64,000 bases of DNA from Prorocentrum cordatum (lineage: Eukaryota > Sar > Dinophyceae > Prorocentrales > Prorocentraceae): contig CAUYUJ010014258.1 in NCBI GenBank assembly GCA_963575745.1, forward strand, positions 106,001 through 170,000, given 5' to 3'. Of the stretch, positions 41,100 to 51,722 are shown piece after piece. The notes beneath the pieces are model-generated. The model did not search any database. It was not told the DNA's origin and saw only the letters and a list, made by a program, of their open reading frames with translations. Every line of letters starts with the position of its first letter. Position 1 is the stretch's first letter. A program made the translations under genes and the position numbers.

Positions 41100-41760
41100 C
41101 ATTTACGGAAGCCCAGCCCTGGGGGTCCCGGAGCCAAAGACCTGCAGGGGCCCCCAGGGTATACTAAGGGCCCCCTCCCTACCCTGAGCCTCCCCTGGGC
41201 GTCCCCCGAGCCACCCGGGAGCCTTCCCCGAAGCCCCGGGATCCTCGGTAGAAGTTCCGGACGGCCCCCAAGACGCCCCAAGACGGCTCCAAGAGACCAC
41301 CCTCCCCCTCAAGGGCCCCGAGCGGCAAAAGTGGCCCCACTCCTTTTGGAAAGCATATATGTTTGCCATCTGCATTTGTGTGGCCCCATCAGCCTTCCTG
41401 GTGGGTCCGAGAGGCCCCCAAGAGCCCCCCAAGGCTGCCGAAGAGGCCCCCGAGAGGGCCCTAAGAAACCCAGGATGGCCCCAACACGGCCGAAGAGGCG
41501 CCCAAGACGGCCCACAAGCGCGTCAAGAGGGCCCCAGGAGGCCCAAAAGAGGCACCCCAAGCGCCCCCCAAGCGGCCCTCCGATTGTTTCGGTGCCAAGG
41601 TGGCCCCTGGAGCACTCCCGCGGTCCCCAAGAGGCCCCCAGAGTTCCCCGAGACAGGAAGCCCCGAAGAGGCCCCCAGTAGCCGCCCAAGTGGCCATCGT
41701 GAGTCCCCCGAGCGGCTTCCGTAGAGACTACAAGATACTTCTTGCACGCCTCAAATTGAA
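41100..41760. repeat. Degenerate CCCAAGA-type array (inverse of CTTGGGG)
   Basis: Units such as CCCCAAGACGGCCC and GAGGCCCCCAAGAG. Opposite strand orientation to 39150-39840, about 1.3 kb away. Confidence 0.75.
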
Positions 41761-41815
41761 GACACCTCCGTCCCATAAGGTATACAACCACTAAGTAGAC
41801 AAACGCTCTCCCCAT

Positions 41816-42190
41816 CATTCCTCCTCATCCTATTTCTTCTTCCTCTTCCTGCCTCCTCCCCCCTCCCCCACCCCTCCCTCCTCTCCACTGCTTCCAGTTT
41901 TCCCCTTCCCTCACTCTCGTGCTCTCTTTCATTTCCTGCTGCTTTCTCCTTCCTCCACCATCCTCCGTCTCTCTCCTCCCGTTCTCACTCCCCCTCCCTC
42001 TTTCCTCATTCCTACCTCCTCCTCCTCCTCCTCCCTCCTTCCAGCTCCTTCCTTGTCCTCCTCCTCCCCACTCCCTCCTCCTCCCCTTTCTCCTTCTCCT
42101 CCCCACTCTCTCCTCCTCCTCCTCCTCCTCCTCCTCCTCCTCCTCCTCCTCCTCCTCCTCCTCCTCCTCCTCCTCCCCCTCCTCCCTCCG
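41816..42190. repeat. TCC/CTC polypyrimidine tract
   Basis: Mixed pyrimidine tract becoming a pure TCC array at 42113-42175. Confidence 0.95.
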
Positions 42191-42680
42191 AGCTCCCCTC
42201 AGGAAACTCTCGGAGCTGTGCAGAACTTGCAAGAGGGTCCCACGACGGTCCCAGGAGGCTCCCAGGCTGGCCCAGGAAGTGTCTCTTTGCACAACGAGGC
42301 CCTCAGAAGCCGCGCCGAGTGCCCCAAAAGGGTTTCCAAGAGGGCCAAATCAGTGAAAACCAAGAGGAGCCCCAACGTGTTTTCTTTTTTTCCCCGGATT
42401 CATTTGTTGCTACATTGTGGCTCCAAGATCGCCTCGGAGGCTCACATGGTCCCGAAGAGAGTTGCACCATTTCCCAGGGCTGGCCCAGGACTACCGCGAA
42501 TACCAAGCGTCAGTGCGACTTCAGACACCAACTAATGGGCTTCCAGGCCAGGGACCCGATCGTCCGGACACGGCCTCGGACACGGCCTCTCTGACGCGCT
42601 ATACGCTTGGCCACATGGCAAGTAGAACTGGAGCGCGCGCGAAGCGCGCGATGTTTCTGGGGTGTCTGTGTGTGTCTGTG
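42191..42680. other. Unassigned, with CCCAAG-like words
   Basis: Weak CCCAAGA words to about 42360, then unique DNA. GCGCGCGAAGCGCGCG is a small palindrome near 42634. Confidence 0.4.
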
Positions 42681-42862
42681 TACTCCAGATTTCGTAATAA
42701 AGGGAGGGGGGTCTCATTTCGGGGGGGGGTCTCTTCAGGCTATCTTGGAGGGCCGGGGGGGTCTGGGGACGATGTTTTGGAGGGTTCTCCCACGGGGGAG
42801 GTCTGAAATGGCTTGTCTTGGAAGGTCCAGACCCCCTCCCTTTTATTACGAAATCTGGAGTA
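42681..42862. mobile_element. Isolated 182 bp MITE with ~33 bp inverted ends
   Basis: The left end TACTCCAGATTTCGTAATAA.. and the right end ..TTATTACGAAATCTGGAGTA are inverted repeats over about 33 bases, nearly perfect (one indel in an A run). TA at both outer ends fits a TA duplication. The inside is G-rich with no frame. Only one copy is in the window. It is unrelated in sequence to the TACAGTCGG families. Confidence 0.85.
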
Positions 42863-43071
42863 TATCGATAGATATCTAGATATGAGCGTCGGCCAGATCT
42901 CCGGTCGAGTTGAAGTCAGAGTAGGGCTGCCGTGGCCAGCGCTTCGGCGGAAGACACCGATTCTCTGGCCAGATCTGGGGCCCCAGAGGGACCCCCAAGC
43001 CCTCGCGCTCCCCGCTCTCGCCGGAACCGCGCAAAAAGTCGACAGTGCAGGCCTACGCGCGCATATGTGAA

Positions 43072-43120
43072 TGTATATATATATATATATCTATATCTAT
43101 ATATATATATATGTATAGCA
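43072..43120. repeat. TA/TATC tract
   Basis: Alternating TA with TATC units. Confidence 0.88.
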
Positions 43121-43145
43121 GTATTCGTATATTCATTCTCCTTCC

Positions 43146-44310
43146 CGGACTACCACCCTCCCCCCGGACTTATCCACTCGCCGGGAGACAGTGTAGAACA
43201 CAGATGGTTCTGACCTAATGTCCATCCTGCCCGTGAATTCATGTTATCCCCGCCAAACCGGTACCGACCCCCCTCGGTTCCCTCGCAAAAAAAAGGGATG
43301 AAGTGCACACGCGCGCGTCGTCGCGCGCGCATGCCATAATTCTTCAGAACCTTCGGTTTCAGAAGGATTTCAAAATCGAGTGTCCAAAAAACATACAAAC
43401 ACGCAGAGTTTCTCAACACGGATTTTCAACAAAAGCGTGCGCGCGCGCTCTTGCGAGTTCTTAAGAAAGCCATTTGTTTTCAACCTTTTCATTTAATGCT
43501 ACCAAGCGGGCATCGCGCGCGCATGGCCAAATCGTTCGAACGCCCTTACGCGCGTGCCGTCGCGAGAATCCCTTGCAATAAATGGGACGACGTGCGCACG
43601 CGCGCGTCGTCGCGCGCGCATGCCGGAATCCTTCAAAACCTTCGGTTTCAGAAGGATTTCAAAATCGACTGTCTCAAAAACATACAAACACACAGAGTTT
43701 CGCAACACGGATTTTCAACAAAAGCGTGCGCGCGCGCTCTTGCGAGTTCTTAAGAAAGCCATTTGTTTTTTTCCAACATTTCCATTTAATGCTACCAAGC
43801 GGGCTTCGCGCGCGCATGGCCAAATCGTTCGAACGCCCTTGCGCGCATGCTGGGGTGGCACGATCCGGGTCAAAGAATGCCATGCGAGCCACTCTCGCGC
43901 GTCTGCCGCGCGCGAATGTCGAATTCCTCCCACAACGTTCGTTCATCACCGACGCGAAGACGCCGTTTTCGTTGTCGGCGTGATCGGCATCGGCGCCGCC
44001 CTTGCCACTATCATCGTCCTCGTGTCTACAAGTGTCGACGTTGCCATGATGCCGCGCCCGCCGAAGCCGCCGACTCGCACTGCCCGCTGGGATGCGCCCA
44101 GCGGTTAGCACCACCGCGGCCTCGTCGGTCGCGCCAAACTACCTGGCCGTTGCGCGCACATGTCTGGGCTGGCGCGGTCGCAGAGATGCACCAACCAGCG
44201 CCAAGCACTCATCGCAATCGCCGCCGCATGAGGTTTGCAAATTCAGTTGCGGGTGGGTGGGTGGGATGTTTGAGCGGGCAGTGGAGTGGACAACTCGCTG
44301 CGAACAGAAA
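43146..44310 (+). repeat. Modular higher-order repeat, locus 1, plus arm
   Basis: In order: module 1 (43146-43250, CCCCCGGACTTATCCACTCG, GTTCTGACCTAATGTCCATC), module 2 twice (43297-43580 and 43580-43860, CACACGCGCGCGTCGTCGCG, AGAAGGATTTCAAAATCGA), module 3 (about 43940-44095, ACGCGAAGACGCCGTTTTCG), and module 4 (44095-44310, GTTGCGGGTGGGTGGGTGGG). The same modules in the same order recur at 55.4-59.0 kb. Confidence 0.85.
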
Positions 44311-44379
44311 CTAACACATAGATGTTAGCCACCGTGGATCCCAGTCAGTGCGTTTCTAGCGACTTACTTACGATGTGCA

Positions 44380-44500
44380 AACCATGTGGTGCAATCTATG
44401 TCGTGCACTCTGAGTTCTGTGAAATCTACGTGGTGCACTCTGTGTGGCGCCATCTATGTGGTGCAATAGTTGTGGTACGCTGTATGTGGTGCAATTTGCC
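44380..44500. repeat. Module 5: ~16 bp GTGGTGCAATCTAT units
   Basis: Degenerate units such as GTGGTGCAATCTATGT and GTGGTGCACTCTGTGT. It is the complement of the GCACCGCATAGGTTGCA units at 55.43, 56.17, 57.85 and 58.86 kb. Confidence 0.75.
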
Positions 44501-44539
44501 CTGCCGAGCTTGTAGTTGTCAATTCCAATGCTCGCGCAA

Positions 44540-45075
44540 TCATCCTCATCACCCTCCCACCTGTAGTTTGGTTTGCAAAACACATGTGGCGGCAACTGCG
44601 ATGACTGCTTGGCGCTGGCTGGCGCATCGCTGCGGCCGCGCTAGCAAGCGCAGGCTCGCGCGCAGAGTGGCCAGCCAGTCTGGCGCGACCGACGCGGCCG
44701 CGTTGGCGCTGACCGCTGGGGGTTCCCCAGCGCGTGTCGTAGGCCGCGCTAACGTGCGGGTACTTAAGTGCGAGTCGGTGGTTCGGGCGGGCGTTGTATC
44801 ATGGCGACGTCGACAACAGCAGACACGATGATGATGATGGTAACGATGTTCGTGGCGATGGTGGCAGTGACGACGGCACGGCCATTGACGATTCCGACGC
44901 TGATTGCGCCGATGACGATGATGGTGTCCACGTGCCGGTGATGAAGGTTTTGGAAAGATTTCGACATGCGCGCGGCCGACGGGCTTGAGTGGCCCGCATG
45001 GTATGCTTTGACAGGGACCGTGCCTCTCCCCTCCCCCCGGCACGCGCGCAAGGGATTTCGAAGGATTTCGACATG
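44540..45075 (-). repeat. Modular repeat, locus 1, inverted arm
   Basis: Modules 4, 3 and part of 2 in minus orientation (ACCTGTAGTTTGGTTTGCAA, GGCGCATC..CGGCCGCG, GTCCACGTGCCGGTGATGAA, AAGGATTTCGACATGCGAGC). With the plus arm before it this makes a large imperfect palindrome around the module 5 block at 44380-44500. Confidence 0.75.
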
Positions 45076-45299
45076 CGAGCGCGTCGGATTTGATGCGTGT
45101 GTAAAACAACAATGGTATCGTAAGAATTCGCAAACCAGCGCATATTGTTCGAACGACCATATTGCAAATCATGGTTTGAATAATGTTTCTTTGATCCCGA
45201 AAGCCGTACGACACTTCAGTTTTCGTCAATGATTCTGGCATGCGCGCGCGACGCTGGAAACATTTTTCGTTTCAGCATGGATGATTTTGGATTAACGAA

Positions 45300-45515
45300 T
45301 GTGCGCGCCTGGTTTTAGTTGTAAAGGTGAGGGGTGGCTGGGGGGCGGTCAAGGGTTTGGCTGGCGTGATATGAGGTCATCGTTCAAATGGGCGACGAGG
45401 CAAGACCATATGCAAATCGTACTACCCCAGGGAGGTGGGATAATCCCGTGGGGAGTGGTGTGGTACAGCCGAATCTCTTTTTGGAAAAAGGGGAACCTAT
45501 GTTTTGCGCTTCGAC
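45300..45515. other. Unassigned unique sequence
   Basis: No supported feature. Confidence 0.4.
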
Positions 45516-45519
45516 AGGG

Positions 45520-45945
45520 CAGCGACGGGGGCGGCGACGGCGTAGCCGCCAGACTGGCTGACGGACCCACACGACGGGCGGCGACGAGGCTGCGACAGGG
45601 CGGCGACGGCGGCAACATAGCTGCCACACTGGCTGACGGACCCGGGCGGCGGGCGGCGACGAGGCGGCGACGGGGCGGCGACGGCGGCAACATAGCCGCC
45701 AGAGCGGCAGACAGGCCCAGACGAAGGGCGGCGATGAGGCGGCGAAGGGGCGGCGACGGCGGCAACACAGCCGCCAGAGCGGCAGACAAGCCTAAATGAA
45801 AGACGGCGACGAGGCGGCAACGGGGCGGCGACGGCTGCAACACAGCCGCCAGAGCGGCAGACGGGCCCAGAAAACGTGCGGCGACGAGGCGGCGACGGGG
45901 CGGCGACGGCGGCAACACAGCCGCTAAAGCGGCAGACAGGCCTAG
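45520..45945. repeat. 75 bp minisatellite, ~5.7 units
   Basis: CGGCGACGGCGGCAAC recurs at 45601, 45676, 45751, 45826 (variant) and 45901, exactly 75 apart. The period is a multiple of three, so a 25-residue repeat stays open on both strands (GGDGGNIAARAADRP on plus; LSAALAAVLPPSPP on minus). A protein role is not supported by any flank. Confidence 0.92.
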
Positions 45946-46079
45946 GTCTTTTGAGCAGAAATGAGAGCCTCTAAGCACAATGTTTGCTTGGGGAACATCA
46001 ACCGATCATTTTTTCGTAAATGTTTCTATCGTCCTCTCTGTACTGCTCTCTCTCTGTCCCTCTCTCCGTGTTTTTTTGT

Positions 46080-46241
46080 TTTCCCCCTCTCTCTCTCTTT
46101 CTCTCTCTTTCTCTCTCTCTCTCTCGCTCTCGCACGCACACCCTCTACCAGGCCAGCTCCGAGGGAAACGTTGCTGGCATCCAGAGGGCGCTCGCGGGGG
46201 GCGCGGACCTCGAGACGCGGCGGCCAATGGTCGCGGGGAGG
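46080..46241 (+). CDS. Ankyrin-repeat exon
   Basis: A strong pyrimidine tract (CTCTCT/TTTCTC, 46085-46130) leads to CTACCAG at 46145-46151, a good 3' splice site followed by G. The exon from 46152 reads ASSEGNVAGIQRALAGGADL then ETRRPMV, one ankyrin unit: small-residue turn, Gly-Asn, amphipathic helix, Ala-Leu..Gly-Gly-Ala-Asp loop. Ankyrin repeats are protein-binding modules and are very common in dinoflagellates. A GGGAG/GTGGAG boundary near 46240 could be the donor, after which the frame enters a GGA array. No neighbouring exon was found on this strand. Confidence 0.55.
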
Positions 46242-46290
46242 TGGAGGAGGATGAGGAGGAGGAGGAAAAGGAGGAGGATGAGGAGGACCA
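46242..46290. repeat. GGA microsatellite
   Basis: GGA/GAGGAT run directly after the ankyrin exon. Confidence 0.88.
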
Positions 46291-46599
46291 CAGTAAACCC
46301 AGATGCATCAGCGATGCTGCAAGACACCCTCGCACCACAAGTCCTCTCCTCACACGTTCCTGCAAGGTTTCTTTTTCACTGCAAGAAGCGCGCCCTTGGA
46401 ACATCACCACAGGCGGGCATGCCATTTTGGCGAGGGCCCCCCCTTTGATAAGGATTTGCCTTGCATCTTTGCGCGCGTAATCAGCAACGCCATAGGCTAC
46501 AATGCGGCGGGGTGTCTAGCGAGATCCCCCCTTTCAAGAAGGACCACCTCCTGTCCGTGGGACTGTTGCACAACTTTGCGCCTGTGGCCACGAACTTCG

Positions 46600-47370
46600 G
46601 GGAAGCATCGGGCGAAAACTCCACTTTGAAAAACGCGCCGCCCTGGATCCGCGCAATGCTGCATGTGTTGACGTTATGGGTTTCGAATGGACGAAATTTC
46701 GTGCGAGAGCCCTACTTGAAAGTCGAGCAGTTCTCTACCCGTCTGGCGGCCGCATTCAGAAAGCGAATATGCGCGGCGCCGAGGCGAGAGCTCCATTTCG
46801 AACATGACGCGTGCACAAGCCCTTTGGCGGTTGCGAGATTTTGGAGCACATTGCGCGGCGCCAAGGCGAGAGCACCACTTTGAAAAGGAACCGCTCTCCA
46901 CCCCTCACACGATTGCAGACTGTTCAAGGCTGTTGCAGCATTTGAAAGCGGGTGTGCGCGGCGCTGGGGCGAGAACGCCGTCTTTTAGTTGGAACACCTT
47001 GCACGCCATCCTTGTAACGGTTGCATGCTTTTTAAGACGAGCGTGCGCCGCGCAAAGGCGAGAGCAATATTTTGAAATAGGCCTGCGGTCCATCCAAGTA
47101 GCAGTTTAACATTTTAAGGCGAATGTGTGCAGCGTTGAGGCGGGAATGCCATTTTGAAAGCGACCCGTGCTCCATTCTTCAAGCTGTTACAACCTTCTAA
47201 AGCGAGTTAAGATAACGACTCGGCTTCCATCCTTGCAGCTGCTGCAAGCTTTTAATGCGAGTGTATGGGGCGCAAATGCGAGAGCATCATTTTCGAAAAC
47301 AACATGCGCTCCAGCCGTGGAGCTGGTCGCACTCTTCCAGCTTCAGGATCCCAAGTGGTGGGTAAGTTCC
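46600..47370. repeat. 82 bp satellite, diverged second array, ~9 units
   Basis: GCGCGGCGC-type cores at about 46771, 46853, 46956, 47045, 47128 and 47266, each followed by GGCGAGAGC and TTTTGAAA words as in 14385-14745. Units are much more diverged than in the first array and spacing varies from 82 to about 100. Confidence 0.8.
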
Positions 47371-47422
47371 AGGCGAAACGCCCGCCCCGCCCTACCGGCA
47401 CGTTTGGGGTTTCGACAAGGGA

Positions 47423-47472
47423 TGGAGGAGGAGGAGGAGGAGGAGGAGGAGGAGGAGGAGGAGGAGGAGGAG
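47423..47472. repeat. GGA microsatellite
   Basis: Pure GGA array of about 16 units. Confidence 0.95.
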
Positions 47473-47663
47473 ATGTTTTCCCGCGACGCGTGGAGGGCTC
47501 AGGGGAGGAGGGCGTGCATGGGGGAGGGCCCCGCTGCGGGCAGGCGCGGGCGAGCGCGAGCGCGCGTTGGCATGAGCTCGCGAGCGCGGCCTGGCCTGCG
47601 ATTGTCCGCCGCAGCCCAGGGACGAGTCCGGGTGAGGGGTGGAGACGCAGCTTTCAGTCGGGC

Positions 47664-47803
47664 CTGTCCCCCTACAGGGGGATTTTCGACGAAAATGAAG
47701 AATACCCCAAAAATACTTCAACAAGGTAAAAAGAGATTCAAAAAACAGTCCCCAGACTTTTTTGGTTTTTTTTCTCGTCGAAAACCCCCCTGTAGGGGGA
47801 CAC
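47664..47803. mobile_element. CCCCCTGTAGGGGG inverted-repeat element, full copy
   Basis: The left end CCTGTCCCCCTACAGGGGGA continues TTTTCGACGAAAA. The right end, on the other strand, reads GTCCCCCTACAGGGGGGTTT then TCGACGAGAAAA, about 30 matched bases. Each end also holds its own CCCCCTACAGGGGG palindrome. The total is about 140 bp. A partial relative is at 17305-17430. Confidence 0.8.
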
Positions 47804-48500
47804 GCCCGACATGCACGTAGCTGCCCTGATGCGCCCATGTTGAAACGCAACACGTACGGTGTTCAGGACGTCCGTGTCAACACGCTGCGTGATGGCTCGG
47901 CACCTGTTGACCCACGTTTTGGCACACGTATCGCGCGAGACTTCCGTTTGCGGTCTACGTGTCGAGCTCCGTTCGAGCACGCCGCGTATTGAGTGTTGCT
48001 CACCAGGGCAACTCAGGGTGGAGGCGATTTCCATCATGGACCGCGCACACGCGCAGAAGAGTCCTGCACGGCTCGACGCGGGCCTCGACGGCGACGATGC
48101 CCGCGGGGAGGTGCAGGAACCGCACGAAGCGCACGACAGGGGCAGCCTCTACGTCTGCTCGCAGCCCGCGGTAAAAGCACCTGCATGGGCTGGTCGCCAC
48201 GACGTCGTGGGGAGCTGGGGTCGGCACTGACGCTGGACGGATGGCCGCCCGACCGCGCACGCCCCTCTTGCGGCCGCCGAGCTGCGGCGGAGAGCGTCTC
48301 CGATAGCCACTTGCTCCCGCGGTGCAGATGGCGTCTCCGTGCTCGGCCTCCACGTCACAGTCGTCGTCCGCGGGGCCGGCATCGCCCGCAGGGCCGTCCA
48401 CCAGGGAGGCGTGGGGCCCCGCTATGGGACGCCTGAGAGACCTGCCCACTGCCCCCCCTGCGCGCGTAGCTTGGAGCCGTGCTCGCGATCCGCCGAAGGC
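47804..48500. other. Unassigned GC-rich sequence
   Basis: Open frames on both strands. The minus frame continues from the ankyrin-like region, but no further ankyrin unit is clear here. Confidence 0.35.
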
Positions 48501-48545
48501 GAGGAGGGCGAGGAGGAGGAGGAGGAGAAGGAGGAGGGAGAGCCA
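48500..48545. repeat. GGA microsatellite
   Basis: Interrupted GGA/GAAGGA run within the ankyrin-like region. Confidence 0.85.
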
Positions 48546-48559
48546 TCGTGGCTGACCAT

Positions 48560-49314
48560 GTCGGTGTAGTGCAGTGCACGGTGGGGTTGATGGGTGCCTC
48601 AAGCTGCCCCCCAGGCACTTGGCGCCAGCTCCAGCATGGCGAGCGCCGCTTCCACCTGCTGGAACGGTGTCGCAGGCCACCCACCAGGCTTCCCACGGCG
48701 CTGCGCGCTGCGCGCTGCGGAAGACGAGAGGGGCGGCCGTGACGCAGTCAAGCTTGGCAGCCGAGTGCAGCGCCGTGTTGCGCCTGAGGACCTCGAGGTA
48801 GTCTGGCGGCTGCCCCGCTAGCGGTGCGGCCAAGGCTGGCGCCGCGGCCAGCAGCTTGCTGATGGCCGCGTCCGCCGCACCAGGTGCCCCCCCCGCGCCT
48901 GCGAGAGCTTGGCCATCATCCTGTTGAGGCGGGCCGCTTCGTCGGGCAGCTTGAAGATGGCCCCGTCTGCCGAAGCGCGCGCCCCATGGCGGCGCGCCAG
49001 GCGATCCGCAGCGGAGCGATGCCCATCGCGGCAATCAGAGCCTGGGCGGGCGCGCACCTCCCGCGCATCTCCCGCACCATCCCCTCGAGCAGAGCGAGCG
49101 GGTCGTGCAGCTGCAGGCCGGAGGGAGCGTGCCGAGCCAGTTTGAGCAAGAGGGCTGTCGCTCGCTGTTGCGCGGCCTGGGCCAATAACGGCTGGGGAAG
49201 TGAGGGGTGGAGGAGGAGGGGACGAGGGAGGGGGGAGGGAGGAAAGAGGTTCATCCTGCGCTGCAGCGGGTGCAGTCGCATATTCGCTGGAGTCGGGCTG
49301 GGACTGGCTGGCAC
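48560..49314 (-). pseudogene. Ankyrin-type gene fragment, frame-shifted
   Basis: Three minus-strand frames read in order as one protein. Frame A (about 49200-48990): QRATALLLKLARHAP, LALLEGMVREMRGRCAPAQA. Frame B (about 48965-48900): AIFKLPDEAARLNRMMAKLS. Frame C (about 48890-48720): AAISKLLAAAPALAAPLAG, then RRNTALHSAAKLDCVTAAPL. NTALHSAAKL is a classic ankyrin start, and the part before it fits the preceding ankyrin helix. Later QQVEAALAMLELAPS (about 48650) looks coding in yet another frame after a CCAG acceptor-like site. Shifts without clear introns suggest decay, though some steps could be splicing. Confidence 0.45.
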
Positions 49315-49970
49315 GATGGAGAGTGAGGATCAGGACTGGGACGAGTATGAGGAGCAGTAGGAGGAGGGCAAACACGAGGAACAGGAGGAGGAGTAGGAGG
49401 AGGAGAACTAAGCGTAAAAATGATTAACACAAGAGGAGAGGGACGGGGAGGACGGTCCACTCGTTCGGGCTCAGCCAGCAAGAGCTCAGTCGCAAACTTA
49501 GCCCTAGACATTTGTTGGGCCAATCGCCATGAATATAACAAGCAAGGGTCCCATCTCAGCTGCAGTGGCCTCCACTGGCGGAACCACCGTCATGTAAGTC
49601 AGTGAGGCCCTCGTGTTGATTCTGTGAGCGTTGGGCCCAGCGTGCTCATCATTGAACCGCATTGGGTTCTATTGGTGGCGGTTCCGTTGGAAATCCGTCA
49701 GCCACCATTACAGAGCCATCCGATGTGTGTTGATTCAGCGGGCGTTTCGCAGCCTTTTCCGTTTTCAACTACGGTCGATTCACTTACGGGAGAGTAAGCA
49801 GCAGCATTTCCAGCGCGACCATGTCAGCAGCCACCAGAAGTCAAACTGCGGCCAGTTTAAGTTACCCCCCAGCGATGTTGTCTGCGGTGGCGGTTTGCCA
49901 ATCATAGGTAGCTCCTCGACTCATGAGCCTCATATAATTCGAGCTGGCAATCGCTGACCATTTCAACCGC
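49315..49970. other. Unassigned, with GGA runs at left
   Basis: GGA/GAG runs near 49345-49410, then unique DNA. The 108-codon plus frame at 49631 has no recognisable domain. Confidence 0.4.
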
Positions 49971-49977
49971 CGTGAGC

Positions 49978-50568
49978 TCATCCAGAAGTAGCTTTGTCAC
50001 CATTCCATCTCCAACGATGGAGCAGTACGCGTCTAAAGATGATGGTGCGATCTGCAGAGTGATTGTGCCAAGGGGTTTTGCCCGCCCCAGCTCCCATCCC
50101 AGCCATCGACCAGTTTTGCCCCAACCTGACCCCCACCACAGGACGGACTGCGACCATTTTTTTTGCTAGGTTTAATTCTGAAAAGTGCGTGAAGGTATGC
50201 TGGGCACTCATGGGATCAGCTGGGGCCCCAGACTGCAATCCTGATTGTCAATCTTCTGGGCCACAGAAGACGCTCGACACGCTGAACGTTCTTTGAATGC
50301 ATCTGTCGGCATAGTGTCGGATGCGCCGCTCAGTAGCACTTCCAATTCTCTATGCAATGAGCACATGGCTCAAAGCCCTCTCCCAGCTCACGTCGAGCAG
50401 CGAAGCTGCCTGCTGCGAATCGTCATGCTTTCCTTCTGCGTCGATTGGACACTGCTCTATGGGGCTGACGGTGGGCTCCAAGATCAAATCCCGTATGTCG
50501 CCGAGGAGCCGCCGCGTTCGCTGCCAATGCTTAGTTGTGTGGCTTCCTTCCTCTGCCGCCTTCATCAT
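49978..50568 (-). pseudogene. Degenerate minus-strand frame, unknown
   Basis: One minus frame stays protein-like over about 195 codons with two stops. The parts are KAAEEGSHTTKHWQRTRRLL, EPTVSPIEQCPIDAEGKHDD, SLLDVSWERALSHVLIA, stop, RIGSATERRIRHYADRC, stop, and MSAQHTFTHFSELNLAKKMV. The composition is balanced and non-repetitive. A plus frame (50321-50791) is also open over part of it. No family recognised. Reading it as a single broken gene is inference. Confidence 0.3.
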
Positions 50569-50699
50569 GCTGCTGTCCAGAGAGCGGCGGCCGTCACCCC
50601 TCCCGCTCTTTCTCTTGCTTCCTCAGCCCTGTCTCGTTCTGCCAGATTTCCCCGGCATGATGCCTCTCGCTTCGCGGGGTGCACGTCCAGAGCACGTAC

Positions 50700-51300
50700 C
50701 ATCCAGTCGCTGTGGGGACTCCTGGGGACCTCTTGGGAGCCTTTTGGAGGCCTCTTGGGGGCCCCTGGGGGCCTCTCGGGGGCTTCTTTAGTGCTTCTTG
50801 GAGCCTCTTGGGGGCTTCTTGGGCCTCTTGTGTAGTCTTGGGGCGCTTTTGCGCCGTCTGGCCTCTCTGGAAGCCGTTTTGGATGCCTGTCCGGGCCGCC
50901 TTGGGGCTCTCTTGGGGTCCTTTTGGGCTGTCTTTGGCCTCTTGGACCGTCTTGGGGCTTCTTTGGGCCATATAGGGGCCTTCTTGTGCCCCTCTTGGGG
51001 GCCTTTGGGGCCGTCCTGGGGCCACTTTGGAGGCTGCTTGGGCCGTGACGGGCTTCTGAGAAGAGAAAAATGGGAGAACGCTAAAATCCTAAATCCAACG
51101 GAAAATCAATGGTTTTGGCCTCTGGTGGCGCTCGTGGGGGTCCTCTTGGGGCCCTCTTGGGCCGTCTTGGGGGCTTTTTGGGCCCTCTTGGGGCCATCTT
51201 GGGCTGTCTTGGGGCCGTCGTGGCCCGTACTGATGCCATCTTGAGTCGTCTTGATGCCCTCTTAGACCCCCAAGAGGCCCCAGAGGCCCAAATCATGGAT
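50700..51300. repeat. Degenerate CTTGGGGCC-type array, ~600 bp
   Basis: Units such as GCCTCTTGGGGGC and GGGCCGTCTTGGGG. It is interrupted at about 51056-51115 by an A-rich unique block. Confidence 0.78.
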
Positions 51301-51349
51301 TTTCTTCAGGGATTTGCAGGTTTTGGGGCCCAGAGAAGGGGTCCTCCAC

Positions 51350-51500
51350 TCTGGGGCGACGCCCGCCCGCTCGCCCGCCCACAACCGGGCGAACGGGCGA
51401 TCGGACGGGCGACCGGACGGGCGAGCTGAGGGGCGTGTGGGCTGGTGAACGAACGAGCGCGCGGGGGGGCGGGTGAGCGGGCGGGCGGGCGGGCGCGCGA
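51350..51500. repeat. CGCCCG / GGGCGG tetranucleotide-like array
   Basis: GCCCGCTCGCCCGCCC followed by GGGCGAACGGGCGATCGGAC-type units; the two halves are complementary. The G-rich theme returns at 51891-51970. Confidence 0.75.
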
Positions 51501-51514
51501 GCTAGGGTGCGGGT

Positions 51515-51680
<166 letters not shown>

Positions 51681-51722
51681 CCATTTTCTCGTTGTCGTCC
51701 TTGTGGAACGCATACGAATATT

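Noticed and set aside
48000-49034. 344-codon minus frame as one intact gene
   Set aside because: Only 48720-48890 in this frame looks like ankyrin sequence; other protein-like parts lie in different frames, so it is called a fragment.
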